From S34-282 sp034422075 (GTDB lineage: Bacteria; Chloroflexota; Dehalococcoidia; Lucifugimonadales; Australimonadaceae), in assembly GCA_034422075.1 (NCBI GenBank), contig DAOUJX010000034.1:1-35627 (forward strand): a DNA stretch of 35,627 bases. Direction: 5' to 3'. Below are positions 7,494 to 15,064 of the stretch, one piece after another (the stretch's first letter is position 1; every line of letters begins with the position of its first letter). A model generated the notes under the pieces. The model saw nothing but the letters and a program-made list of their open reading frames with translations. It did not search any database and had not been told where the DNA came from. The position numbers were made by a program, and so were the translations under genes.

Positions 7494-8399
7494 TCAGTCG
7501 GGAATCTCGCCGCTGAAGACCTCTTCGACGGGGCCTTCCATGATTGCGCTCCCGTGACCTAGCCAGGTGACGGCTAGCTCCCCGCCCGGCACTTCGACCG
7601 TGACGCGCTGGTCGATGAAGCCGTGCAGCCGTGCGGCAACGGTCATCCCGACGGCTCCGGTCGCGCACGCCAGCGTCTCGCCCGCGCCGCGCTCCCACGT
7701 ACGCGAGCGCAACCGGTCACGGCCGAGCACGTTGACGATGTGGAAGTTGACGCGGTTCGGAAATGCGGGGTGGTGCTCCATTACTGGCCCTACCCTGCCC
7801 AGGTCCAGCGATGCCACGTCTTGGTCGACGAACGCCACCGCGTGCGGGTTGCCGGTTGATACAGCGGTCACCGAGAACTCATCGCCGGCGGCAAGCGCAG
7901 GCGCGTCGAATACGACCTCGCGCGATGCGATGCCGAGCTTGCCGAGCAAGCCGGCGTCCAGCCGTGCGAGGTCACTCGGCCCCAACTGCGATGGGTCCAC
8001 GGGCACAGATGCGGCGCGCAGGATGGGCTCGCCCATGTCGACGACGGCCTTGACGATTGCGCCGTCAAGGCGCAGCGGCGTCACGCTGAGCACGCCTGCG
8101 CCCGTTTGCACCGACAGAACGGAGGCATTCCCAAGCGGTGCGATGCCGCCTTCGATGACGAACTTGGCAAAGCAACGGATGCCGTTGCCGCACATCTCCG
8201 ACTCCGAGCCGTCCGAGTTCCACATCCGCATCCGTATGTCGGCCTCGTCGGACGGCACTGCGACGATCAAGCCATCGCTGCCGATGCCGAAGTGCCTGTC
8301 GGACACGCGCCGAGCCACGGCGGGCCAATCACGGGTCTCCCCGCGCCCGTCGACGAAGATGTAGTCGTTGCCTGCACCGTGCATTTTCGTGAATCGCAT
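7494..8399 (-). CDS. dapF: Diaminopimelate epimerase
   Basis: DapF interconverts LL- and meso-diaminopimelate using two cysteines as acid and base. The 301-residue protein starts MRFTKMHGAGNDYIFVDG, has the first active-site motif MCGNGIRCFAKF (Cys70) and the second, ERGAGETLACATGA, in the C-terminal half. The length is a little over the usual 275-280. The start at 8399 is supported by a -10 box TAGAAT only six bases upstream, so the mRNA is probably leaderless. It heads the run dapF-dapL-hflX. Confidence 0.96.
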   Translation of the reverse strand: MRFTKMHGAGNDYIFVDGRGETRDWPAVARRVSDRHFGIGSDGLIVAVPSDEADIRMRMWNSDGSESEMCGNGIRCFAKFVIEGGIAPLGNASVLSVQTGAGVLSVTPLRLDGAIVKAVVDMGEPILRAASVPVDPSQLGPSDLARLDAGLLGKLGIASREVVFDAPALAAGDEFSVTAVSTGNPHAVAFVDQDVASLDLGRVGPVMEHHPAFPNRVNFHIVNVLGRDRLRSRTWERGAGETLACATGAVGMTVAARLHGFIDQRVTVEVPGGELAVTWLGHGSAIMEGPVEEVFSGEIPD

Positions 8400-8405
8400 G
8401 CCGCG

Positions 8406-8411
8406 ATTCTA
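8406..8411 (-). promoter_or_regulatory. -10 box of a probable leaderless dapF promoter
   Basis: TAGAAT (5 of 6 to TATAAT) on the minus strand, six bases before the dapF ATG. A start point seven bases downstream would fall on or next to the A of ATG. No good -35 box is seen. Confidence 0.5.
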
Positions 8412-8430
8412 CCACTGCGATTGGGCGCGC

Positions 8431-8459
8431 TTGCCCCGTGTTGTGCTGTCGCCTAGCAT
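8431..8459 (+). promoter_or_regulatory. Promoter for the gene at 8498
   Basis: TTGCCC, 17 bases, then TAGCAT on the plus strand, ending 38 bases before the ATG at 8498. Four of six matches in each box, optimal spacing. Confidence 0.45.
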
Positions 8460-8497
8460 TAGCTGCAAGCGCCGCCATGCGGAAGGGGGACGAGACG

Positions 8498-9232
8498 ATG
8501 GAGATAACCGTTGAGCAGGTATGGGACACGGTCGATTCCGTGCTCGGAAAGACGACGAACACCGCCGTAATCGACGGTGCGTTCAGCTTTGCGGTCCATG
8601 AGCCTGGGTTCGTCGACGGCATACGGGCTGCGCGCCAAAGCCTCTTCAATTCGGAAGAGCCGCCCTACACCGATGACGAGGACGGACGGATGGAGCGCGG
8701 GCGGTGGGTGCAGAACTTCGACTGGCACCTCAAGGCCATCCCCGAGTCGCAGTACGCCCAGCGCCACGACCAGTTCTACGGCTCAGTCAAGCGCCTCTCC
8801 GAGGAGTACAACGTTCCCAGCTGGGCGGTAGACCACTGCCTCTTCTTCGGCGTACCCCCTACGATGTCGCCGATCCGCGCATTCGTCCACGAGTCGCCGC
8901 AGGGCGCCGTCTCCCTCGACATCCGCATCCTCTCTTCCGACGTCACCGGCGAGCAGTTGGGCCGCTTCTACAACCGCCTGCGCGAGCGCGCGGAGATACC
9001 GGCCCTTTCCTACGATCGACCACCCGACGACGGCCAGCCACAGACCGTCCGCACGTGGGCGGTCCACGTGCTGTCGAACCACGTCGGTATGGATGTGGAG
9101 GAGGCCGAGCAGCTTTGGGACGAGCGCTACCCCGCTCATCCTCCTGAGCGCGACCACAGGACGGCCTTCAGAGATGTGCTCCACCGCATACAGGGCGTCA
9201 TCTGGGGCCACAGCCGCCTAGGGTTGGGGTAG
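8498..9232 (+). CDS. Unrecognised soluble protein, 244 residues
   Basis: I do not recognise this protein. It begins MEITVEQVWDTVDSVLG, is rich in charged and aromatic residues, has no signal peptide or membrane segment, and contains a central segment QNFDWHLKAIPESQYAQRHDQFYGSVKRL and a beta-prone part GAVSLDIRILSSDVTGEQLGRFYNRLRE. The ATG at 8498 has AAGGGGGA seven bases upstream and a promoter at 8431-8459; an earlier in-frame ATG at 8477 lacks these. It stands alone between the divergent dapF and the convergent miaA, whose last 15 bases it overlaps. Confidence 0.75.
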   Translation: MEITVEQVWDTVDSVLGKTTNTAVIDGAFSFAVHEPGFVDGIRAARQSLFNSEEPPYTDDEDGRMERGRWVQNFDWHLKAIPESQYAQRHDQFYGSVKRLSEEYNVPSWAVDHCLFFGVPPTMSPIRAFVHESPQGAVSLDIRILSSDVTGEQLGRFYNRLRERAEIPALSYDRPPDDGQPQTVRTWAVHVLSNHVGMDVEEAEQLWDERYPAHPPERDHRTAFRDVLHRIQGVIWGHSRLGLG

Positions 9233-10147
9233 TCCCTCCACCAACTCGGCGGCGTCCTCGTACCACAATATCCGCTTGTCTGCTGCGCTGAACCAGGTGG
9301 CCTGACGACGCACCAGCGTGCGGTGCGCCACGTGCGCTTGCTCGATGGCCTGCTCTAGCGTGAGATCCCCAGCGATGTGTGCGGCTAGTTGGCGGTAGCC
9401 GGCGCTGGAGAAGGATGGAAGCTCCGGCGTATAACCCACGGACAGAAGGGCGCGCACCTCGTCGAGCCACCCGGCCGACAGCATCTCCTCGATGCGTGCG
9501 TCGATGCGCCGGTGCAACTCTGCGCGTGCGACCCACAGCCCGACGAGATGGACCTCGAACGGCGGCGGTGACTTGCGCCGCTGCGCCGACAGCGGCCTGC
9601 CGGTCGCCGTGACCACTTCGAGCGCCCGCACTAGCCGCCGTGTGTTGCGAGGGTCGACGAAGAAAGCTGCGTCGGGATCGAGTGCGGCAAGCCGCTCGTG
9701 CAGTGCCTCTGGTCCCCGCTCTGCAGCGAGCGCCTCCAATCTCGTGCGTAGCGCGGGTTGGGGGGCAACGCGCGGCGCTTCCCAACCCTCCGCCAGCGCC
9801 CAGACGTACTGACCACTACCACCGACCACAACCGGCAGCGCGCCCCGCGCTAGCGCGTCGTGGATGGCCGCGCGTGCTAGTTCCAGGAATCGCGCGAGGT
9901 TGAACGGCTCGTCGGGATCGGCGACGTCGATTAGGTGGTGGGCGCAGGCGGCGCGCTGCTCCTGCGTCGGCTTCGCCGTGCCGATGGACATGCCTCGATA
10001 GACCTGCCGGCTGTCGGCGTTGATGACCTCGATGCGCCTCTGTGCCGCCAGCGCAATGGCTGCGGCCGTCTTACCTGATGCGGTTGCCCCAACGATGAAG
10101 GCGACCGGGGGTCGTGGCGACTGCGGGTTCTCGGGGCGCGAGGTCAT
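9218..10147 (-). CDS. miaA: tRNA dimethylallyltransferase
   Basis: MiaA adds a dimethylallyl group to N6 of A37 in tRNAs reading UNN codons. The 309 residues show the P-loop GATASGKT (20-27), INADSRQVYRGMSIGTAKP (42-60), HHLIDV (70-75), GGSGQYVWAL, and near the C-terminus the AHRTLVRRQATWF signature. The length is typical. It is the last gene of the tsaC-to-miaA operon, 18 bases after tpiA. TsaC at the other end of the operon also modifies A37 of a different tRNA set, so two position-37 modification genes bracket a glycolytic block. Confidence 0.95.
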   Translation of the reverse strand: MTSRPENPQSPRPPVAFIVGATASGKTAAAIALAAQRRIEVINADSRQVYRGMSIGTAKPTQEQRAACAHHLIDVADPDEPFNLARFLELARAAIHDALARGALPVVVGGSGQYVWALAEGWEAPRVAPQPALRTRLEALAAERGPEALHERLAALDPDAAFFVDPRNTRRLVRALEVVTATGRPLSAQRRKSPPPFEVHLVGLWVARAELHRRIDARIEEMLSAGWLDEVRALLSVGYTPELPSFSSAGYRQLAAHIAGDLTLEQAIEQAHVAHRTLVRRQATWFSAADKRILWYEDAAELVEGLPQP

Positions 10148-10165
10148 GCTCGCACGGGGTGGCGC

Positions 10166-10933
10166 CTAGGCTGCGCGTTTGGCACGCGCAACGGCCCTTG
10201 CGATAGCCGTGAATTGGACTGCCTGCAGGCTGGCGCCACCGACGAGCGCGCCGTCGATGTCGTGCTGCTCGGCAAACCCGGTGATGTTGTCCGCCGTCAC
10301 GCTTCCGCCGTAGAGCAACGGCATCGCTTCCGCCGCGTCCGTCCCGGCCATGCGGCGCAGTTCGTCGCGCACCGCGCCCATGATGTCTTGTGCTATCTCC
10401 GGCGTCGCCGCCCTCCCCGTCCCGATAGCCCATACCGGCTCGTACGCAACCACCACCTGCGCCATCTGTTCGGGTGTGAGACCGCCAAGCCCCGCCCCGA
10501 GCTGGGCGTGGCAGACCTCCGCCGCGCGCCCAGCCTCACGCTGCTCCAGCGTCTCGCCCAAGCAGAAGACGGGTGTCAGGCCAACTGAAAGCGCAGCGGG
10601 GATCTTCCGGTGGATGAATGCGTCGCTCTCGCCCATCACGTGGCGGCGCTCGGAGTGGCCGAGGATGACATGCGAGCAGACCTCGCGCAGCATCTGGCCG
10701 GAGACCTCGCCCGTGAACGCGCCCTTCTCCTCCGGATGCATGTTCTGCGCGCCCACCATGACACGCGACCCTGCGAGTGCGGCAGCGACCACCGGCAGAG
10801 ACACGAACGGCGGGCATACCAGCGTATCGACCGGCACCTCGTCGAGCGGCGCACGCAACTCAGCGGCGAGCGCGCCCGCGTCGGCGGGGCCGAGGTTCAT
10901 CTTCCAGTTGCCGGCAACCAGCGGGCGCGCCAC
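10166..10933 (-). CDS. tpiA: Triosephosphate isomerase
   Basis: Interconverts glyceraldehyde 3-phosphate and dihydroxyacetone phosphate. The 255-residue TIM barrel has GNWKMN (8-13, with the catalytic Lys), ILGHSERR (90-97, His93), VAYEPVWAIGTG (162-173, catalytic Glu165) and the phosphate-binding LLYGGSV (206-212) and LVGGASL. The length is normal. The start is a GTG at 10933, one base after the apgM stop, so it is translationally coupled. Confidence 0.97.
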   Translation of the reverse strand: MARPLVAGNWKMNLGPADAGALAAELRAPLDEVPVDTLVCPPFVSLPVVAAALAGSRVMVGAQNMHPEEKGAFTGEVSGQMLREVCSHVILGHSERRHVMGESDAFIHRKIPAALSVGLTPVFCLGETLEQREAGRAAEVCHAQLGAGLGGLTPEQMAQVVVAYEPVWAIGTGRAATPEIAQDIMGAVRDELRRMAGTDAAEAMPLLYGGSVTADNITGFAEQHDIDGALVGGASLQAVQFTAIARAVARAKRAA

Positions 10934-10934
10934 C

Positions 10935-12140
10935 CTATGCTCCGAACTTCTGTAGCTTGCCCGCGTGGGCGAGCGCCAGCATCATGATGTGCTTCGCCTC
11001 GAAGATGCCCAGTGACCCCCTCCGCAGCTCGCGCTCGTTGAAGCGGTCGACGCCGTCGCCGAGCGTCCATTGCGAGCGCAAAATGAACGGGACCGGGTGC
11101 CAGGAATGGGATGCCATCGACGACGGCGTCGAGTGGTCGCCAGCCACCATCAGCACGTCGGGCCCCATCGCCAGCAGCGTAGGGATGTAGGCGTCAAGCG
11201 CCTCCGCGGCGAGGCGCTTTCGGTCGAAGTCGCCGTCCTCGCCTGCGGAGTCGGTGTGCTTGTAGTGCAGGAAGAAAAAGGTGTAGTCGTCCCACGCATC
11301 CCGCAGCGTGGCGATCTGGCTATTGAAGTCATCGCCGGTCGGCAGCACGTCCATGCCGACGATGGAGGCCAGCCCGCGGTACATCGGGTAGGCGGCGATG
11401 GCCGCTGCGCGTAGTCCATACGCTTCGCCAAATGGCGGGAGGTTGGGAGCGCCAGCCCAGCCTCGGAGCAGCACGGCGTTCGCGCGCTCCTCGCCCTCGA
11501 GTAGCTTTTGCGCGTCGGTGACGAATGCGTTCGCGATCTTGGCCGTTGCCGCGGCTGCTTTGCTCTTGCTTGCAACTGCCAGCGCCGGGACGCCTGTCCG
11601 CTGCGGGTCGGTCTCGGTTAGGTCGGCGCTCAGCTTGCTGCCGCGCAGCCGCAGGACGAAGCGATAGTCCTTCACATGCTGCACCGTCAGGTCGGTGCCG
11701 TCGACGGCGATGGTGTCGAGCCGTTGGGCGAGCGGCGCGGCCAGTTCCGTCTCGATGCGCCCCGCGCGGCGGTCGACGAGGTTGCCCTCACCATCGACGG
11801 TGGCAAAGTTGCCGCGTGCCGCTACATCGCCTGCCTGCAGCTCCATGCCGATGCCCAGCGCCTCCAGCGCGCCACGCCCGATGAGGTACTTCAGCGGGTC
11901 GTAACCGAATAGCGCGAGATGTCCGGGGCCGCTGCCTGGCGTCACGCCGGGCGAGACAGGGATGCTCGATCCGGCCGCGCTCGCTTGCGCCAACTGGTCG
12001 AGGTTGGGGACGCGCGCCGACTCCAACTCGGAGCGCCGCGTAGTAGGCTGCGGCAGACCGCCAAGGCCGTCAGCTACCAGCATCAGTATCTTGGCATCAT
12101 TCGGCTGGATGATATCGCTGAGGTACGGGAAGTCGATCAT
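10935..12140 (-). CDS. apgM: 2,3-bisphosphoglycerate-independent phosphoglycerate mutase, archaeal type
   Basis: Converts 3-phosphoglycerate to 2-phosphoglycerate. The 401 residues belong to the alkaline-phosphatase superfamily, aPGAM branch, not to GpmI (over 500 residues) or GpmA: KILMLVADGLGGLP (17-30, metal-binding Asp24), GVTPGSGPGHLALFGYDP (65-82, predicted phosphoserine Ser70), and C-terminal VAGDHSTPSSMASHSWHPVPF carrying the other metal ligands. Its ATG overlaps the pgk stop (ATGA). Co-transcription with pgk and tpiA supports the glycolytic role. Confidence 0.93.
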   Translation of the reverse strand: MIDFPYLSDIIQPNDAKILMLVADGLGGLPQPTTRRSELESARVPNLDQLAQASAAGSSIPVSPGVTPGSGPGHLALFGYDPLKYLIGRGALEALGIGMELQAGDVAARGNFATVDGEGNLVDRRAGRIETELAAPLAQRLDTIAVDGTDLTVQHVKDYRFVLRLRGSKLSADLTETDPQRTGVPALAVASKSKAAAATAKIANAFVTDAQKLLEGEERANAVLLRGWAGAPNLPPFGEAYGLRAAAIAAYPMYRGLASIVGMDVLPTGDDFNSQIATLRDAWDDYTFFFLHYKHTDSAGEDGDFDRKRLAAEALDAYIPTLLAMGPDVLMVAGDHSTPSSMASHSWHPVPFILRSQWTLGDGVDRFNERELRRGSLGIFEAKHIMMLALAHAGKLQKFGA

Positions 12141-13333
12141 GGCTGCTTATCCTCCAGCGCCGCAACGCCAGGGAGGGTGGTGCCTCCGAGGAATTCGAGC
12201 GATGCGCCGCCGCCCGTCGATACGTGCGTCATCCTATCCACCAGACCGAACGCTGCGACGGCCTCGGCCGTCGAGCCTCCGCCGATGATGGTGGTCGCTC
12301 CGCTGTCCACCAGCGCTTGCGCAACGGCCCGTGAGCCGTGGTCGAACGGAGGGACCTCGGCGACTCCAAGCGGGCCGTTCCACACGGCGGTGCGGAGCCG
12401 CGCGATCTCCGATGCCCATGCTTGCGCCGTCTCGGGGCCGATGTCGAGCACCATCGAATCCGGCGGAATCGCGTCGGGAGCGGCGACCTCGTGCGGAACG
12501 CCTTCGGCAATCTCGCGCGCTACGACGACGTCGGTGGGCAGGTGCAGCACCGTGCCGCCCTGTTCTGCCCTCTCTAGCAGGCCGCCGCAAAAGCCGACCA
12601 ACTCTTCCTCGACCAGTGAGGCTCCGACGTCCAGCTCCTTTGCTTTGAAGAAGGTGGCGGCCATGCCTCCGCCGATGAACATCGCGTCTGCGTTGTCGAG
12701 CAGTCGCTCCAGCACCTTCACCTTGTCGCTGACCTTTGCTCCGCCGGAGATCGCGCCGAGCGGGCGCTCCGGCGATTCGAGCACGCCGCCGAGGAATGCC
12801 AACTCACGCTCCATCAGCAACCCGGCCACCGCGGGCATGTGGTGCGTGACGCCTTCCGTGGAGGCGTGCGCGCGGTGCGCGGTGCCGAAGGCATCGTTCA
12901 CGAAGACGTTGCCGAGGCGGGAGAGCGCGATGGCGAACACCTCAGAGTTGGCCTCCTCGCCCGGGTAGAAGCGGATGTTCTCCAGCAGCAGCACCTCGCC
13001 CGGTCCCAGCCGCTCCGCCTGCTCGTGGGCGTTCGATCCGATGGCGTCGTGAACGTAGCTCACGTTGGCACCGAGCAACTGCGCCAGCCGCTCTGCGATG
13101 GGCGACAGCTCGAACTCCGGCCGACGCTCGCCGCCTGGGCGTCCCAGGTGCGTGGCGATGACGACCGCCGCGCCTGCACCCCGCAGGTAGTTCAGCGTCG
13201 GCAGCGCCTCGCGGATGCGCACGTCGTCCGATATAACCGACGTTCCGTGCTCGAAAGGCACGTTGAAGTCGACGCGAACGAGTGCGCGCTTGCCTGTCCA
13301 ATCAACGTCCCTAATGGTCCGCTTGGCGCTCAT
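12137..13333 (-). CDS. pgk: Phosphoglycerate kinase
   Basis: Transfers phosphate between 1,3-bisphosphoglycerate and ADP. The 398 residues show the signature LVRVDFNVPFEHG (18-30), THLGRPGGERRPE (61-73), LLENIRFYPGEEAN, FVNDAFGTAHRAHAST, the hinge segment and the C-terminal nucleotide loop TTIIGGGSTAEAV with STGGGASLEFL. The start is the ATG at 13333, which overlaps the stop of the prenyl-synthase-like gene by ATGA; an upstream in-frame ATG lies inside that gene. No gap gene is in this operon. Confidence 0.97.
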   Translation of the reverse strand: MSAKRTIRDVDWTGKRALVRVDFNVPFEHGTSVISDDVRIREALPTLNYLRGAGAAVVIATHLGRPGGERRPEFELSPIAERLAQLLGANVSYVHDAIGSNAHEQAERLGPGEVLLLENIRFYPGEEANSEVFAIALSRLGNVFVNDAFGTAHRAHASTEGVTHHMPAVAGLLMERELAFLGGVLESPERPLGAISGGAKVSDKVKVLERLLDNADAMFIGGGMAATFFKAKELDVGASLVEEELVGFCGGLLERAEQGGTVLHLPTDVVVAREIAEGVPHEVAAPDAIPPDSMVLDIGPETAQAWASEIARLRTAVWNGPLGVAEVPPFDHGSRAVAQALVDSGATTIIGGGSTAEAVAAFGLVDRMTHVSTGGGASLEFLGGTTLPGVAALEDKQP

Positions 13334-14334
13334 GCCACCATCTCCACCACCACGCTTTCCCAACGCGCGACGCTCGCTGGGTCCATGCCGGCCTGACGCA
13401 GGCCATCGAGCGCGTTGCGGGCGATGGCCGCCGCATGTTCACGCGACAGCGCCAGTGCGCCGGCCTCGTCCAGTACCGCTCGCAGTTGGGGTAGGTCTCC
13501 CGGCTCGACGACACGCTTGAAATAGACATCGCCGAGCGCGCGTTTTTGGCTAATGGTAGCCTTCTCAAGCGCGACCACGACGGGGAAGAGCTTCGCCTTA
13601 TTGAGGACGCGCGGACGCGCCGGTTCGGCGGCCAAGTCAGAGATGTCTTCGGCGATTGCCGACGCCAGCCCCAGTTGCTCGCCACATGTTCGAAGCGCCT
13701 CGACCGAGGCGTCGTCGCGCCCGCCGAGACTTGCGCCGATTGCCATGGCCCCGCCAAGCAACGCGCCCCGCTTGGCCACCGCCATCCGTTCGTACTGCGA
13801 CTGCATCACGTCAATGCGCTCCTGGAACGTCAGGTCGAGGTACTGGCCCTCGTAGCACCGCAGTGCGGCGGTGTCGAGGCGTGACAGCGCCGCCAGCGTG
13901 TCGCCCGGCGGCAGCCCCGCGTCTTGCATGCCCAGCGCGACGATGCGCGCCAGTGCGTGGAGGCCGTCACCCACGTTGATCGCCTGCGCGGGACCCCACA
14001 GCCACCACACCGCCGCCCGCTCCTCGCCGGGGCCTTCCGCGGTCTGCATCTGCTCATGGACGAGGACGGAGTTGTACAGCAACTCGCAGGCTGCCGCCGC
14101 TGCGGCAACCTGCGGTGATCCCCCCTGCCCTCCTGCCGCCTCGATGCAGGCCGCGCCGAGCACGCGGTCCGGCGTGGGGTACGTGTCAGGCGTGCCGTCG
14201 CTGGCGACCCAGCCAAGCTGGTACTGCATCATGCGGTAGAGCGGCAGTTGCTCGCGAGCCTGCTCGTCGACTGCGTCCCGCAGCGCCCGTTCGACGACGG
14301 ATTGGTGGTCACGGAGCACGCCGGTGGCGTTCAC
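13330..14334 (-). CDS. Polyprenyl-synthase-like protein lacking the first Asp-rich motif
   Basis: A 334-residue protein of the trans-prenyltransferase fold. It aligns by eye with polyprenyl synthases: AAACELLYNSVLVHEQ (80-95) matches the helix bearing the first Asp-rich motif, WGPAQAINVGDGLHALA (113-129), EGQYLDLTF (162-170), VAKRGALLGGAMAIGASLGG, and AIAEDISDLA (226-235) matches the second motif. Where functional enzymes have LIHDDIxD, this has LVHEQMQT, so the first Mg2+/diphosphate-binding DDxxD is missing; the second is reduced to EDISD. Chain-elongation activity is therefore doubtful. The start is the GTG at 14334, overlapping the tsaC stop (GTGA). It sits, translationally coupled, between tsaC and pgk. 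Confidence 0.75.
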   Translation of the reverse strand: MNATGVLRDHQSVVERALRDAVDEQAREQLPLYRMMQYQLGWVASDGTPDTYPTPDRVLGAACIEAAGGQGGSPQVAAAAAACELLYNSVLVHEQMQTAEGPGEERAAVWWLWGPAQAINVGDGLHALARIVALGMQDAGLPPGDTLAALSRLDTAALRCYEGQYLDLTFQERIDVMQSQYERMAVAKRGALLGGAMAIGASLGGRDDASVEALRTCGEQLGLASAIAEDISDLAAEPARPRVLNKAKLFPVVVALEKATISQKRALGDVYFKRVVEPGDLPQLRAVLDEAGALALSREHAAAIARNALDGLRQAGMDPASVARWESVVVEMVA

Positions 14335-14972
14335 TCCGTCGCCTCGCCAGCCCCGACCTTCTCTAGCGCGCGCTCGATGTCGCCAAAGGGGATGCTCCCC
14401 TCCCGGACAAGTGCCGGCTGCTCGACCGTGACGTCGACGATGGTGGAGCCCTCGCCGCCTTCGCACGGTCCGCCGTCCAGCAGCAAGTCAATGACGTCGC
14501 CCAGCTGCTCGGCCACGTCGTCGGGAGAGACGGGCGATGGGCCGCCGTGCAAGTTGGCGCTGGTGCCGATGAGCGGCACGCCCGTGAGCCGCGCGATGGC
14601 CCGTGGCGCAGGGTGGCCCGGGATACGCACGGCAACGGTATTCGCTCCGCCGGTGACGCTCACGGGCACGCGCACCGCACGACGCACGACGAGGGTGAGT
14701 GCACCAGGCCAGAAGCGTTCCGCAAGCGCTGAGCCCGCCGCAGGCAGCCGGCCGGTTACGTCGGCCAGTTGATCGCTGCCCGCGAGCAGGAGCGGCAGGC
14801 CGATGTCGGCCTCGCGCTGTTTCGCTGTGAACACCTTGGCCACTGCACGAGCGTTGAAAGCATCCGCACCGAGCCCGTACAGCGTATCGGTGGGGTACGC
14901 GACGAGTCCGCCGCGCCGCACCACGTTGGCGGCCTCGGCGCGGTTCTCTGGATTGTCGGGAATACGCTCCAT
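14331..14972 (-). CDS. tsaC: L-threonylcarbamoyladenylate synthase (Sua5/YwlC/TsaC)
   Basis: Makes threonylcarbamoyl-AMP from Thr, bicarbonate and ATP, the first step of t6A37 tRNA modification. The 213-residue protein has only the YrdC/Sua5 core: GGLVAYPTDTLYGLGADAFN (21-40), AKQREADIGLPLLLAG, FWPGALTLVV, NTVAVRIPGHP, and LIGTSANLHGGPSP. There is no C-terminal Sua5 domain. The start is taken at the ATG at 14972 by family length, although the frame extends to an ATG at 15005 just downstream of a TATAC sequence. It is the first gene of the operon running to miaA and is divergent from guaA. Confidence 0.9.
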   Translation of the reverse strand: MERIPDNPENRAEAANVVRRGGLVAYPTDTLYGLGADAFNARAVAKVFTAKQREADIGLPLLLAGSDQLADVTGRLPAAGSALAERFWPGALTLVVRRAVRVPVSVTGGANTVAVRIPGHPAPRAIARLTGVPLIGTSANLHGGPSPVSPDDVAEQLGDVIDLLLDGGPCEGGEGSTIVDVTVEQPALVREGSIPFGDIERALEKVGAGEATE

Positions 14973-15026
14973 CCTAGCCGTCCGCCCCTGCGGCCAAGTA
15001 TACAAGAGCGCGGCACGGCTCCTTTC

Positions 15027-15056
15027 TTGCCCCTCATCCCGTCTGTACCCTACTAT
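15027..15056 (+). promoter_or_regulatory. Promoter of guaA
   Basis: TTGCCC, 18 bases, then TACTAT (5 of 6). The -10 ends eight bases before the guaA ATG at 15065 and no Shine-Dalgarno is present, so the message would be leaderless or nearly so. Confidence 0.5.
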
Positions 15057-15064
15057 TGCTCCAC

